DNA from: Culex pipiens pallens
Taxonomy: Eukaryota > Arthropoda > Insecta > Diptera > Culicidae
Direction of reading: 5' to 3'
Length of the DNA: 64,000 bases
Assembly (NCBI RefSeq): GCF_016801865.2
Contig: NC_068937.1
Coordinates: 15,560,595 to 15,624,594, forward strand
The notes under the pieces are model-generated. The model was not told the origin of the DNA and did no database searches. It worked only from the letters and a program-made list of their open reading frames with translations. The position numbers and the translations under genes are program-made. Position 1 is the first letter of the stretch. Each line of letters begins with the position of its first letter. This document shows positions 9,168 through 20,058 of this stretch, piece by piece.

Positions 9168-10654
9168 AGGTAAGTGGGAAAGTTTTGAATCGTTTGTGTA
9201 ATATATATGAATTGTGGAAAAAATGGAATGGATGTGGTTTATTAGGAATATCACATTTCTTTTGCAACTGAAATTCAAACTGAAACTTTTATTTTTTCAC
9301 ATTTGATTATTTTTTTGTCGACAAAAAACAATTTACGGAGAGACCGGTCAAGGGAAATTCAACACACCATAGATTACCTAATTGTCGTTAAATGCCGTAC
9401 TTTTTCGGTAACTGACCGTCGAAACGTCAAAAAACTATAACAAATCAACATTTAAGTATTTATTTGGGCTACTTTTAATTTTTATATTGAACAAAAACAG
9501 CACTGACGATCCCCTCGCAGCCCAGTTATAACTATAGGGCATCACCACTGCTGGGGGCAAACTCGGAGGCAAAACAATTGTGCACCCGACGACAAGCCCA
9601 CGATACTCGTCATCGGTATTTCCTTTTGCTTCTGGTTTGGGACCGGTTTGAGACCCCGTCAAAATTTGAATAATGCACGGAAAATAAAAAGCAATAAAAA
9701 ATATTTAAAAAAAAAACAGATAATTAGAAAAAATATTCAAAACGTCAAAATAAAAAAAAAACACAAAAATTAAAATTACAAGCCATGTTCATAAATTTTG
9801 ATGAACAAAGTGCTATAAAATGCATTTCACACCAGTTGTTTTGCAATCATTGGTTCTCAAAATATCAAAGTGTTCATTAACATTTTGAAGTTTTTCGAAG
9901 ATTTTTTTTGCATCCTGATTTTTTGGGTCGATTTTGAAAAAAAAATGGTTTATAGGACCTTGTAAAAAAAAAACAGATTTTTGTATTTTTGTTGAGCAAA
10001 TAGACTTTTTTGAAAATTTTGAATTTTGGGACAACTGATCGGAAAAAGAAATAAAGCCTCACAAAATAATATTTAAATAAATTTATAGAAATTTTGCAAA
10101 TTTTTGGTAGAAGCATAACTGTAATAATGTATAAAGCATTTTGTGATACTTTTTGCTTCAAAATTTAGAAATAATTGGCCTCCCACCCCTTCTTGACTTT
10201 GACCAAAGCCGAGGGACATATTTTTGTATTTGTCTTATTTGTGTCTTTTTGTGCTTTGTTTTTTTTTCAAAAATAAAATAAAAATCGAACATTTTAAATA
10301 AAGAAAAAAAAAACTTATTCAAAATTGCATACAAACCTAAATTTAACAAACATCCAAAACATGTTTTTTTTTAAATTAATACAAATTATAAAAATAAAAC
10401 AAATAAAAAAATCTACAAATTTTTAAATAAATTGCCTATTTAATATTTTTTTTATTTGAAATAAACAAAAAAAATCTAACAGAGATATTTTAAAATATTT
10501 GCAATATCTTTTTAAGTTTGCTGCTTCAAACATCAAGAGAAAATATTCGAAAATCTTTGAAAAATGCATTCAAAACATGAATAAAATTATGCTCCCTTAG
10601 AGTTTTCGGTGTAAATCAAGTGTACTAAATACTAAAATTTACATAATCGTATTT
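9168..10654. other. AT-rich spacer, no gene seen
   Basis: Homopolymer-rich DNA. The patch 9500-9660 is less AT-rich and contains a 75-codon minus-strand frame without recognisable motifs; it is more likely part of an old repeat than a gene. Confidence 0.4.
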
Positions 10655-10997
10655 GTAAAGTCCTTGGCCTTGGAAAAAAATGCTTCGGAAAATCGAATCA
10701 CACGTTTTTATTTGTCTTATTTTGGATTGTCGAGCCTGAGTATGACCCCTAAACAACGCTAAAGTTATTTATAGTTTTTAAATCCAAGATGACGGCCAAA
10801 ATGGCGGTGACGAAATATATAAAAAAAAATGGATTTTGTAATTTTATTTCGCAAACAGCTAATCAAATTTGACTGAAATGGGGTCGCAGAACTCGAACTT
10901 GATGTTAAAAGAAAATCTAAAAATTTGAAAATAGCTTTTTTGTGTTAGTGATTCGATCATCCGTATAATCGAACTTTGGATTATCGAGTCTGGACTG
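10655..10997. mobile_element. Remnant of a pogo/Tc1-like MITE (family P)
   Basis: The right end reads TTATCGAGTCTGGACTG, the inverted terminus seen intact at 33,744-33,986. The interior shares the ATCCAAGATGGCGGCC and TTCGATTATCC-type blocks. The left terminus is degraded (AAGTCCTTGGCC...TTCGGAAAATCG). Confidence 0.5.
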
Positions 10998-12006
10998 TTA
11001 CAGTACTTTAATTCTCACAAAATACCTTATTTTTATTTTTTGCTCTACTTTTTTTTAGTTTTTTATTTTTATTTTTGGTGGAGTTCTTTAACGTCAATGC
11101 TTAGATCTGTTTTTTTGTTTGTCAATTCTTATGGTTTTAGCGTGTTAGGGTGGTTCCTAAATTAACTATTTTCGACAATTTTCATAAACTAACTTTCCAA
11201 ATTACAAAAGAAAGATGATTAGTTGGGCTTTTCAGTGAATCGTATAAATTATCGTTTTAATTTTCAGGCTATCCCCATTTCGACGCCAACATTTCAAAAA
11301 GCATTATGTACAAACCTTGCGTTTTGAGAAAAAACGCATTTGAATGTTGAGCATCCATTTTCAATTCCCATTTTAATATAAAAGCAAAATAAGATGTTCT
11401 AATAATAACAAACGATTTAAAAATTTGCTTTCATTGATACTTGATCATCCCAATTTAATAAAACATTATTTCCGTCGTTTTATTTAAGAAAAACAAACAT
11501 AACTTCTTTTGAAATCACCAACGTCTATATCACCCTGCTGTCATTGAGGGGGACGGTTTGTTATGATTCGTTTTTCTTCTCCGAATGTACATGGCGCTTT
11601 GTTCATGATGCTTTTTTTTCGTCACGAGGTTTATGTAGTCTTTTGTTTGACGGGTTGACAGGGCTATATAAACAGGGACTGCTGATGGCAGAGATTTTGT
11701 TTATGTTGCTTTATTTAAAATCATGATTAAAAAGACTTTACTGAAGTAACTTTTGCTCATTTTTGGTGGAGAGGTAGCTTATTAGGAGTACTTTTAGAAT
11801 ATGCAATAACCCAGAAAGTGTCAAAATGTACATGATGCCTTTTGAAATGTTACCGTCGATTTTACCGAATATGTTAATTTTTAACCTTTAAAAAGTCCTT
11901 AGCCTTCTCTATTCTGATGTTGTAAAAAAAGTTAAAGCTCTACAAGTATCACTTAAAATAACTTTACCTTAGTATATGAATGACTCTGTATTTACCTTTA
12001 CTTGCT
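10998..12006. other. AT-rich spacer, no gene seen
   Basis: No coding-like frame or clear element was found. The 60-codon frame at 11,544-11,726 has no motifs. The 3' part contains the upstream region of the first salivary-like gene. Confidence 0.4.
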
Positions 12007-12038
12007 CATGTTTGTTTCTACAGCTGAAGTTCGTTACA
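12007..12038 (+). promoter_or_regulatory. Conserved upstream block shared by two paralogous genes
   Basis: TGTTTGTTTCTACAGCTGAA... lies about 105 bases before the ATG at 12,113. A counterpart at 16,828-16,858 (TGTTTGTTACTTCAGCTGTA...) is about 100 bases before its own ATG, with 23 of 31 positions equal. It could be a shared promoter or tissue element, a 5' UTR splice acceptor (both contain CAG after pyrimidines), or simple duplication remnant. Confidence 0.4.
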
Positions 12039-12112
12039 CAAGACATTATCTGTCGCAAAAGCTTTCGCTCAGAACTCCTTGCAAGCAATGCATTGAAGTC
12101 AATCAGTTAAAG

Positions 12113-13132
12113 ATGAAGAGTTTAGAGAAGGTTTCAGCACTCTTAATTCTTCTATTTCTAATAAATCCCACTGAAAATTCCGAACAATCAAAAAAGAAGT
12201 GCCAAGTTTCGCCAGAATTCCTCACCAGCTTGAGAAATGCAATCTCAACCGCCATCAAAGGCGGTGAAGGTTCCAAAATTAACCTTGAAACCAACGGAGA
12301 TCACGGCGACTGCGGGGAAGATCTGACCGCGATCGTGCGATCGCTGGCGGAAATCCACAACGAAACGGTGCAGATCAAGTCCGGCGGGAAGACACTCGAC
12401 GAAGTGGCGGAACTTAAGGAGACGTTTCAGCGGAAGATCGAACAGTTGACCAAGGAGCGGGACCTGTTTGAGTTGGACTTTAAGCAGGAAACGCTGCAAA
12501 AGGAGGGGGAAATGTACGAGCAGATTCACAAACTTAAGCGAAGCATTCTAGACTTGAAGCAGCAAATACGGGAAGCTGAGGAGGATTTTTACGAGCTGGT
12601 GATCACGTTCGTTGCGCTCAAAGTTAGCCAGGACGCCGTAACGGGCAAGGAGTTGCACTACGCAAGTACGATTCCGCGGTCCAAGTTTGGGGAGTTCTTC
12701 CGGTACATCCTCGATAACCACAACTACAACACACTCCTCGACTCAATGTACCTGCTGCAGTACGTGGACGATGCCAAGTACGTCTTCTACGAGTACCTGG
12801 AAGAGTTCGAGGAGAGGCCATCCCGGCAGGAGATCGAAAATCGCAAAATTGTCCTCACCTTTCTGTGTTGGTCCACGAATCAGAAGGATGAGATACAGAA
12901 GCATGTGTTCATGGGCTGCGAGCTGTACTATCTGTACAATATGACGACGCAGTTTTTCCCAACTTCGCAGGATGGAATGGAAGCGGTTAAAGTGGCGGAA
13001 CCTATTCTGAAGGCGCTGCCGGACGCGTGTTTGGCCCAATCGGTGAACTATTACATGAAGGACTTTACCACGACGGAAAATAAGGAGAAGTATGAAAGTT
13101 TGAATCGATTCAGCAAATGTGATGAAGAGTAG
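12113..13132 (+). CDS. Secreted coiled-coil protein, 34 kDa salivary family-like (paralogue 1)
   Basis: A single-exon 339-residue protein. It has a signal peptide (residues 1-21, SLEKVSALLILLFLINPTEN), a KKKCQVSPEFL segment, then HGDCGEDL and a conserved AEIHNET stretch carrying an N-glycosylation sequon. Next is a long heptad-rich coiled coil (about 95-165), then a helical C-terminal half with four more cysteines (FLCWS, MGCELY, DACLA, SKCDEE). The layout and the LKETFQRKIEQL...EGEMYEQIHKLK pattern resemble the culicine 34 kDa salivary secreted proteins (34k-1/34k-2), which are injected with saliva and whose molecular role is unsettled. Two paralogues follow on the same strand. The start was chosen at the hydrophobic segment; the open frame extends upstream into non-hydrophobic sequence. 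The family call is from memory and needs a search. Confidence 0.8.
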   Translation: MKSLEKVSALLILLFLINPTENSEQSKKKCQVSPEFLTSLRNAISTAIKGGEGSKINLETNGDHGDCGEDLTAIVRSLAEIHNETVQIKSGGKTLDEVAELKETFQRKIEQLTKERDLFELDFKQETLQKEGEMYEQIHKLKRSILDLKQQIREAEEDFYELVITFVALKVSQDAVTGKELHYASTIPRSKFGEFFRYILDNHNYNTLLDSMYLLQYVDDAKYVFYEYLEEFEERPSRQEIENRKIVLTFLCWSTNQKDEIQKHVFMGCELYYLYNMTTQFFPTSQDGMEAVKVAEPILKALPDACLAQSVNYYMKDFTTTENKEKYESLNRFSKCDEE

Positions 13133-13145
13133 TGCGAAAATGCAC

Positions 13146-13151
13146 AATAAA
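13146..13151 (+). terminator. Poly(A) signal of paralogue 1
   Basis: AATAAA 13 bases after the stop codon, so the 3' UTR is very short. Confidence 0.7.
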
Positions 13152-13294
13152 AACGTGTTGAACTCAGCGTGCATTTCGCTGAAAGAAATTCACACCGAAC
13201 AGTAGTATGCGTTCAGTAGATTTCACTTCAAACTTATTCTTTTTCTTACGAAAGTCGTTGCATATTTCGAATAATTGTTTTTAATATAGTCACT

Positions 13295-13540
13295 AACTTG
13301 GTCACTACACATTTTAGCACAACCTATTCAGACTCCAGAGGTCGCCGGTTCGAATCCCGCGGCGGGCGCTCTGAAATTCTTTGTGTAAATATGGGTATTC
13401 GGCGCCGTCGCTCCGTGCCATACTTTCATACACTTAGGAGCCCAGGGCGGCGAAGTCCTTGCAGATTAAAAGGAAGACACTAGTGGTTGGTACTAGCAAT
13501 GGTGGCCGACAGCTATAAAGTCAACTTCGTTTTTTTTTAT
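13295..13540 (+). mobile_element. Candidate tRNA-derived SINE
   Basis: A near-consensus A box (TAGCACAACCT) at about 13,314 is followed 30 bases later by a perfect B box (GGTTCGAATCC at about 13,347) inside a tRNA T-arm-like hairpin (CGCCGGTTCGAATCCCGCGGCG). A 150-base unrelated body follows and ends in a T-rich tract. Flanking duplications were not found, so the boundaries are approximate. Confidence 0.5.
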
Positions 13541-13673
13541 CAGACTTCAACACAATTTATTTAAAAAAAAACTTTGCAATGTGGGTGTGGGTGTATTTTT
13601 TTTGTGTAAAAATGTTGGAATTTTACACAAATGCTCGAAATGACAGTGATTGTCTAGAACGATCGTCATTACA

Positions 13674-15100
13674 GGGTGGCCACTCAAGTCGGGAATTCGC
13701 CAAAATCCGCAAAAAATCGGAAAAAGTTGGGAATTTCAGATTTTTTGTCAAAAAGTCTCGGGAATCCCAAGTCTACTTGTTTCAAAATTATTTTCTAACT
13801 TTTGCATTATTTTGTAATATTTAGTACAATTTTCAAATTTGCTCTATTTTAGAATGAAAAGTCTATATAAGACATTGAATATCATGATAAATATTGGATG
13901 CATTTGAAACATATTTTCAAAATATTTTTTTAAGAATCAAAAGTTAATGAAAAACGATTTCAAAACAGATCTAAATTTATACGATTATGTCCATCGTAAA
14001 GTTATGATTCAGTTTTATTTTTGTCACAAAGATTGAATATTTGAAAAAAAAAATTGAGTTTGCTATGGTTTTTTTAAAAGAGATTTTAAATGTGTAACTA
14101 TATTTATGAAGTCTTTGCACAAATATTTTTTTGTTTCAAAATATTTCCTTTGAACTTTTTTGTGAATGTAGATTACTAGAAATAAAGCATGATTTTCAGT
14201 TAAGGGGTTACATACATGTATATCGGCAAAAAAGTCAGAGGTTAGTATGAGCACACACATCAACTTTTTTTAATTCTTTTTTCATGGCATTAAAATATAC
14301 ATTTTCACCTACTTTCAAAACAAATTTGAAGATATTTGGTTGCATCGTTGCCGAGATATAGCAATTTCAAGTTAGCAGTTTCGAAAAACGGGTGCCACGA
14401 TATCTCAACACTTTCTTGACCAAATCGGCTCAAAATTTTGGTGAAGACTCGTTAAATCGATTCAGTGTGCATGACGAAGCCCGATTTTCAAAAAGTTTAT
14501 TTAAAAAAAAAGATAAAAATATGTTTTTGTTTTTCATATAAATCACCGTTAGTTTTTGATTTTTGTACACGAGATACATCTTGAGAGTCTTCACCTCAAA
14601 TTTCAGCCAATTTTGCCCATCCCATCTCTAGATATCGTGGCACCCGTAAATCAACTCGGGGTTTAGAGAAAAACGCTAACAAAGTTTGACAGCCCGCTTT
14701 GCGCATGGCAAAATTTTGAACTTAAATCGTCTCTTACTCAATTTAATCATGAAATATCTTCATGAAACGTTCAGGAGTGATTAAAAATCATCTTTTGAGT
14801 GGATTTATCAAATATTCTGTAATATAAAATTTTGTGATTTTCTACGTGTATGTAACCCCTTAATGGAAAACTTAAATATTGAATAAATCCAATTGTTGTT
14901 CGTTCTGAATGAAAAAATTGGCAAAAAAAACTAAAAATCTAAAAAAATCTTTAAAATGCATGGGGAAGAAGAACTCTTTGAATTTTTGAAAATTACATGC
15001 TTACATATCATTTAATTCGTAAATTATTAATTTTTTTAAAATTTTCATCCTAATTTACATAAAATCAGGTAATTTTCAATTCATATTTTAGGATAGAGAC
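13674..15100 (+). mobile_element. Element C copy 1 (CAGGGTGGCCACTCAAG terminus), interrupted
   Basis: The left end CAGGGTGGCCACTCAAGTCGGG and the following GGAAAAAGTTGGGAAT block match the fuller copy at 45,361-46,713. The two copies remain alignable through CATGATTTTCAGTTA, where this copy is split by the MITE at 14,203-14,860, and on into GTTGTTCGTTCTGAATG. The right terminus was not found; the element is probably truncated. It carries no transposase. Confidence 0.6.
14203..14860 (+). mobile_element. Foldback MITE family T, copy 1, nested in element C
   Basis: Termini AGGGGTTACATACATGTA and TACGTGTATGTAACCCCT form inverted repeats, flanked by TA on both sides. The two halves are imperfect inverted copies of each other (GGGTGCCACGATATCTC on the left, GATATCGTGGCACCCG on the right), so the whole 658 bases can fold back. 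A second copy lies at 31,934-32,634. The unfilled sequence at about 45,886 reads CAGTTATCGGGAAAC, supporting a TA target duplication. Confidence 0.85.
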
Positions 15101-15701
15101 CCAAAATTTGAGAAAAATAAGAATTTCAAGATTCGATTATCCGGAGTCTCTAGAGTTATAAATCCCTAAATTTAATGAATTTTTAAACTCCTGAATTTTT
15201 GGCGGGCTTTTTGTGTTTTTTAGTTATAGGTTCTTGAGTTTTTGAATTCCTGAATTTTAATTTAGAAAAAATTTCATTTTGGGATTTTTGAATATGTATC
15301 AAATATATATTTATTTTTATATTTTCTGTATTTTGGAATTTTTAGATTTCAAAATTCTTGAATTTTTAAATTTTGTTTTTTTTAAGTTTGTTGACCGCTT
15401 CCTGAGCGTTTTTTATATGGAGTTTCGTATTCCTTTCTAGCCCGTACCAAAAATACAAAAATAAAAAAAATCAAAAATAAAAAAAAATCAAAGATACAAA
15501 TACGTAAAAAATTTAAAAAAAATGCAATGTTGCAAAATTATGCATTTTGCAATATTGCATTTTTTTATCGAGACCAAACAAGGTTAAACAACAAAAATAT
15601 GAAAAATAAGACGGTCGACCTATGAAAAAACACAAAAGGAGCAATTTTCTTCGAAATCGGTGTTTTTTTATTTTAATTTTTGTATTTTTTAATCGGCCAG
15701 G
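14861..15701. other. AT-rich DNA, no gene seen
   Basis: The first part continues element C. The rest is homopolymer-rich with no open frame of interest. Confidence 0.4.
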
Positions 15702-16202
15702 GATTTTTTGATCGATTTGGTGTCTTCGGCAATGTTGTAGGTATGGATATGGAATACGCTGAAAAAAAAATACACGGTAAAAAAAATTTTTGGTGATTTT
15801 TTATTTCACTTTTTGTCAATGAAACTTGATTTGCAAAAAAACACTATTTTTAATTTTTTTTAATTTTTTGATATGTTTTAGAGGACATTAAATGCCAACT
15901 TTTCAGAAATTTCCAGGTTGAGCAAAAAATCTTTGACCGAGTTATGAATTTTTTAATCAATACTGATTTTTTTCAAAAAATTGAAATATTGGTCGCAAAA
16001 ATTTTGATGTCCTGATGTCCTCTAAAACATATCAAAAAATTATAAAAAATAAAAATAGTGTTTTTTTGCAAATCAAGTTTTAGTGACAAAAAGTTAAATA
16101 AAAAATCACCAATTTTTTTTTACCGTGTATCATATTTTTTCAGTGTAGTCCATATCCATACCTACAACTTTGCCGAAGACACCAAATCGATCAAAAAATT
16201 CC
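15702..16202. mobile_element. Long foldback element with ~190-bp arms
   Basis: Left arm 15,702-15,888 (ATTTTTTGATCGATTTGGTG... to GATATGTTTTAGAGGACAT) and right arm 16,018-16,202 (ATGTCCTCTAAAACATATC... to CACCAAATCGATCAAAAAAT) are imperfect inverted copies separated by about 130 bases. The outer motif TTGCCGAAGACACCAAATCGATCAA also occurs alone at about 44,278, so the element or its end is dispersed. It has no coding capacity. Confidence 0.8.
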
Positions 16203-16499
16203 TTCAAAAGATACAGATTTTTGAATTTTCATGCATCATTTTTGTATGGACAGCTGCCAAATTTGTATGGAAAATTATATGGACAAAGTTATGATGCAAA
16301 ATGGCTTCTTTGGGCATACCGAAGGCACCAAAAAAGTTTCAGTCGGATTAAAAAATACAAAAAAAATCGAATGACCGAAATCTGAGAGAACTGCTCAAAG
16401 GAGAAAAATATAAAAAAGTTAGAAAATATGTAAAAACAAGAAAACAAATAAAAAATACAGGAATGCCAAAAACACGAAATAAAAAAAAATACTTCCAAC

Positions 16500-16828
16500 A
16501 ATACTCTTTATTCTAAAACAAAATAACAGTAACCATAAAAAAGGAATCAAACAACTAGTGCATCCTGCTCATAATAGTGAAACTTCACATAAGACGTAGT
16601 GCGTAGCATTATCGAAGCAACCCAATCGTAAGCATTCTGGAGAGTGCTGTATCGATCACTGACAACGTCTTTCTGTCAATGGCCAGCCCTACTGCGTGAA
16701 AGTTTACTGCAAAGACGATTCGTTGAAGTGAATCTCCAGGGAAGAATTATGTTTGGATTGTAAATTGCATAGTTTGTATGTATGAAACAAGCGCTTTATG
16801 GAAATAGCAGCTTGCACTAAACAAACAT
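16500..16828 (+). repeat. Dispersed repeat shared with 42.2 kb
   Basis: GGCCAGCCCTACTGCGTGAAA...GATTCGTTGAA at 16,680-16,730 matches GGCCAGGCCTACTGCGTGAAATT...GATTCGTTGAA at 42,258-42,302. Looser similarity extends upstream (GAGAATGCT / GAGAGTGCT). Its class is unknown. Confidence 0.45.
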
Positions 16829-16928
16829 GTTTGTTACTTCAGCTGTAACACGTTACTCTAGGGAAGACTGTTTACGAGAGAAACTTGTCATGTATTGAAC
16901 ATTTATTATTGAAATGAAATAGTTAACT

Positions 16929-17966
16929 ATGTGGAGTTTAGGCAAAGCGTCAACATTTTTAGTGCTTTTGCTACTAACAATTTCAAGTGATGCCTTTCCG
17001 ACTGAAAATGTCAAACAAAGCGAAAAGAAATGTCAAGTTTCGCAGGAATTCCTCAAAAATCTACAAGTAATGATCACAAACGCCGTAACAGGCAGTGCGC
17101 ATTTCCCGCAAAATGTCAACACTTCCGGCCACGGTGACTGCGAGCCGGATCTGAAGGTGATCGTGCGTTCGCTGGCGGAAATTCACAACGAAACGGCGCA
17201 GATTAAAGCCGGAGGGAGAACGACCGAGGAGGTGCAGGAGCTGAAGGATAATTTCGAGCAGGAGGTCGAGCAGTTGGCCAAGGAGCGGGACGTGTTTGAG
17301 TTGGATTTCAAGCGGGAAGTGCTGAAGAGGGAGGGCGAGATGTACGAAAAGATTCATGAGCTGAAGAAGAGTATTCAGGATTTGAAGCAGCGCATTCGGG
17401 AAGCGGAGGAGGAGTTTTACGAGTTGGCGTTCGAGCTGGTTGGGATACGGGTGGAGACGAACTCGATGGACGGGAAGGAGGATTGTTACGCCGGAATGAT
17501 TCCCAAGGGTAGATTTGGCGGATTTTTCAAACACGTTGTAGCGAATCATGGTTACGGAACTTTGCTAGACGCGATGAATCTGCTGCAGCGGATCTACGAT
17601 CGTAAGGACATATTCTACGAGTTCATGGAAGAGTTCCAGGAAAGTCCATCTTCGGCACAGATTGAAAATCACAAAATGGTCCTAACTTTCATTTGTTGGG
17701 CCACCAAACAAGAGGGTCGAACCCTTCAAAACTTTGTCAGTGACTGCAATTTATACCATCTCTACAAAATGACGACTCAATTCTTTCCCACCTCAAACGA
17801 TGGGCTGCAAGCTGTGAGGTTGGCGGAACCTGTGCTGAAAAGCATACCCGGAACTTGTAATGGTCAAGCTATAAAGTTCTACTTGAAGGAATTTTCGGTG
17901 CAGAAAAACAAGGAAAAGCACGAAAATTTGAAAAGGGCTGGCAAATGTGATCAGCTTCAGAACTAA
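16929..17966 (+). CDS. Secreted coiled-coil protein, 34 kDa salivary family-like (paralogue 2)
   Basis: A single-exon 345-residue protein, colinear with paralogue 1 along its whole length. It has a signal peptide (residues 1-22, WSLGKASTFLVLLLLTISSD), KKCQVSQEFL, HGDCEPDL, the AEIHNET sequon, and a coiled coil around FEQEVEQLAKERDVFELDFK. The C-terminal cysteines are FICWA, SDCNLY, GTCNGQ and GKCDQL. One extra cysteine lies in EDCYAGMIP, where paralogue 1 has LHYAST. The second sequon of paralogue 1 (NMTT) is KMTT here. Codons are GC-rich against the AT-rich flanks, which argues that the gene is maintained. It lies 3.8 kb downstream of paralogue 1, same strand, and shares an upstream block at 16,828. 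The family call is the same as for paralogue 1 and has the same uncertainty. Confidence 0.8.
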   Translation: MWSLGKASTFLVLLLLTISSDAFPTENVKQSEKKCQVSQEFLKNLQVMITNAVTGSAHFPQNVNTSGHGDCEPDLKVIVRSLAEIHNETAQIKAGGRTTEEVQELKDNFEQEVEQLAKERDVFELDFKREVLKREGEMYEKIHELKKSIQDLKQRIREAEEEFYELAFELVGIRVETNSMDGKEDCYAGMIPKGRFGGFFKHVVANHGYGTLLDAMNLLQRIYDRKDIFYEFMEEFQESPSSAQIENHKMVLTFICWATKQEGRTLQNFVSDCNLYHLYKMTTQFFPTSNDGLQAVRLAEPVLKSIPGTCNGQAIKFYLKEFSVQKNKEKHENLKRAGKCDQLQN

Positions 17967-17980
17967 CTTTTAACGTTACC

Positions 17981-17986
17981 AATAAA
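17981..17986 (+). terminator. Poly(A) signal of paralogue 2
   Basis: AATAAA 14 bases after the stop codon, the same compact layout as in paralogue 1. Confidence 0.7.
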
Positions 17987-18106
17987 AAAAAATTTCCGTG
18001 TATCTTGCGTACGGCACAGCCGCTCAAGTTCGCTGCGTAATTCCCACTGCAAATCGCGCATTTGACGTGCGAATGGCGCTGCTGCGTTGCGCTGGACTCC
18101 CAAGTA

Positions 18107-19895
18107 ACAAGCAAAATGCCTTTACTTCTTAACAGGTTTTATAAAAGGTTTGAAATTTGCTTTTCTGTTTTATGAAAACATTGATCAAAACTTGCTGGGT
18201 TTATGATACGAAAGTTTTAAAAATATCTTTAAGAATACTTTAAGAGCATGGAACATAGTTTTATATCACACTTCATTGTTTCTCTTAAAGCTATCCCAGA
18301 GAGGTTATTTATAAGACTTTTAAGCATTGTCAAAACTGCTTTGAAACTAAATTAAAACTACTCTGTTCTATGAAAGCATATTTCCAGATTATTTGAACTT
18401 GATCTGTCAAATCACATTTTTTGTACAGTCGGTCGGTTTAGTGTCAAAGAAACTTTTACCAAAATTTGTAATCCCGGTAAACAAGTGATACTTTTCGCCC
18501 GTTTCCGGCTCCAGCGCGGATGTAACGGAGTACACCTATCCGAGGGTGATCGAGTACATGCCGATTTGGTCCATTGACATGCATGGGCAGTAGATGTTTT
18601 TTTCCGGCACGTGTTGATCGATTAACACGAGAATCATCATGGGCGCCGATTCCGTAGCTACCGTGAAGCCGACGCGCAGAATCGACAAGCTACAAATCAT
18701 CAGTTAAGCCATCCGTTTGTCCGTCAGAGCCTTTCGAGGATAAGCTGGATAAGGCGTTCCGAGAAGCGGATAAATTCGTCGCGGAGTGCTAGTGTTTTAA
18801 CGTTGGTCTAGTGTTGTTTATTAAAATCAGTGTTGTTGTGTCGACGGTAAATTCCTTTATGCGAGGAAAACTTATGATGATCCCAATCAAATAAATGAAT
18901 AAAGAATATGAAAAAAAATGTATTTTGTTTTTTATCCAACGATGAAAAAATAACCATAAAAAACGTTTTGGATCTACCTCCTGCTAACTAAAATTCGCAT
19001 GCGCTACGGTCGCAGTACTACGCCTTTTGCTCTTGGTTAAAATCGCCTTAAAGCTCACTGCAGTCTACATGTTCTTGCTTAATCTTGAACAAGAGCTTCG
19101 CAAGAAACAAAGCTCTTAAAGTTTCTTGTACAAGAGCTTCTTAAGAAAAATGGCCCTAATAACTGCTTTGACTAAGAGAGAATAGTTTTTACGAGTTCAG
19201 CCATATTAACACGAAAAAGCAACGGCCAAAAATGGAAGCCATGTTGGTTTTTCAGAAAAAAAATAATTGATCGGTCCATCAAAATAAAAAATCGATGCAA
19301 TTTTGAACGATTCATGCCTTCGATGCATATTTTTTCGAGGCATCTAAGAAAACTGACCAGTGAAATTTTGATGGCAAGAATTTTTCAGTTAGAACGGCTG
19401 CGTAAAGTCACAGTAATTTATTATTTTGATATTTTTTATAGTTATCAATATAATTTAATCTTTTTTCATTGGTCATTTGTGATTTATTTCATAAAGAATT
19501 ATTGAATTTAACGAGATTATAATTAGAACTGATTTTCCTTCGACAAATCAATTTTATCTTCAACGAGAGAAAACATCTTTAATGAAAGTTTATTTCAGTC
19601 TTGAAAACCTCTTCTGTGCGGTTATAAATTTAAGAAGCATGAGCATAAATTTTATTTAAGCAATTAAATACACCTGCAGAGTGTTTTAAAAATCAATGTC
19701 TATGCTGATGAGTTTTAGATGACTCCTAATAAATGGTCATGATAACCTCCCAACATAGTCCACTTTGCTCTTAACTCAGGTTTAATGCTGATTTATTGTT
19801 GTCCTGGAGATAAAATGGCTTTATGGTCATTTTTGGCTAAGATAACTTCAATCTCTCCTCAAGATAGGTACAAAACTGAAAATGTTACTTGGGAG
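18107..19895. mobile_element. Candidate element with CTCCCAAGTAACA termini carrying a GC-rich segment
   Basis: CTCCCAAGTAACA at 18,107 and its complement TGTTACTTGGGAG at about 19,882-19,895 form 13-base inverted ends. Between them, 18,490-18,830 is markedly GC-richer and reads as broken coding-like sequence on the plus strand (for example VTEYTYPRVIEYMPIW) with stops. No target duplication was seen, so the pairing of the two ends is tentative. Confidence 0.4.
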
Positions 19896-20058
19896 CTATT
19901 TGTTCTCAGAGACCTTTTTAAAAACGATATGTTTGATAAATCTGGGCACGTGTGCAAATAACGATGTTGAACACTATCAGTAGACCTACAATAAAGTGGT
20001 TGCAACATTTTTCTGTTCAGTTGATTGCGAAACTTGTCGTACTTCAAGACTTCAGGAC

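Noticed and set aside
14200..14863. piggyBac-like TTAA target duplication for the AGGGGTTACATACATG MITE
   Set aside because: The related unfilled site at about 45,886 reads TTAT, which supports a TA duplication with the adjacent T/A belonging to the element.
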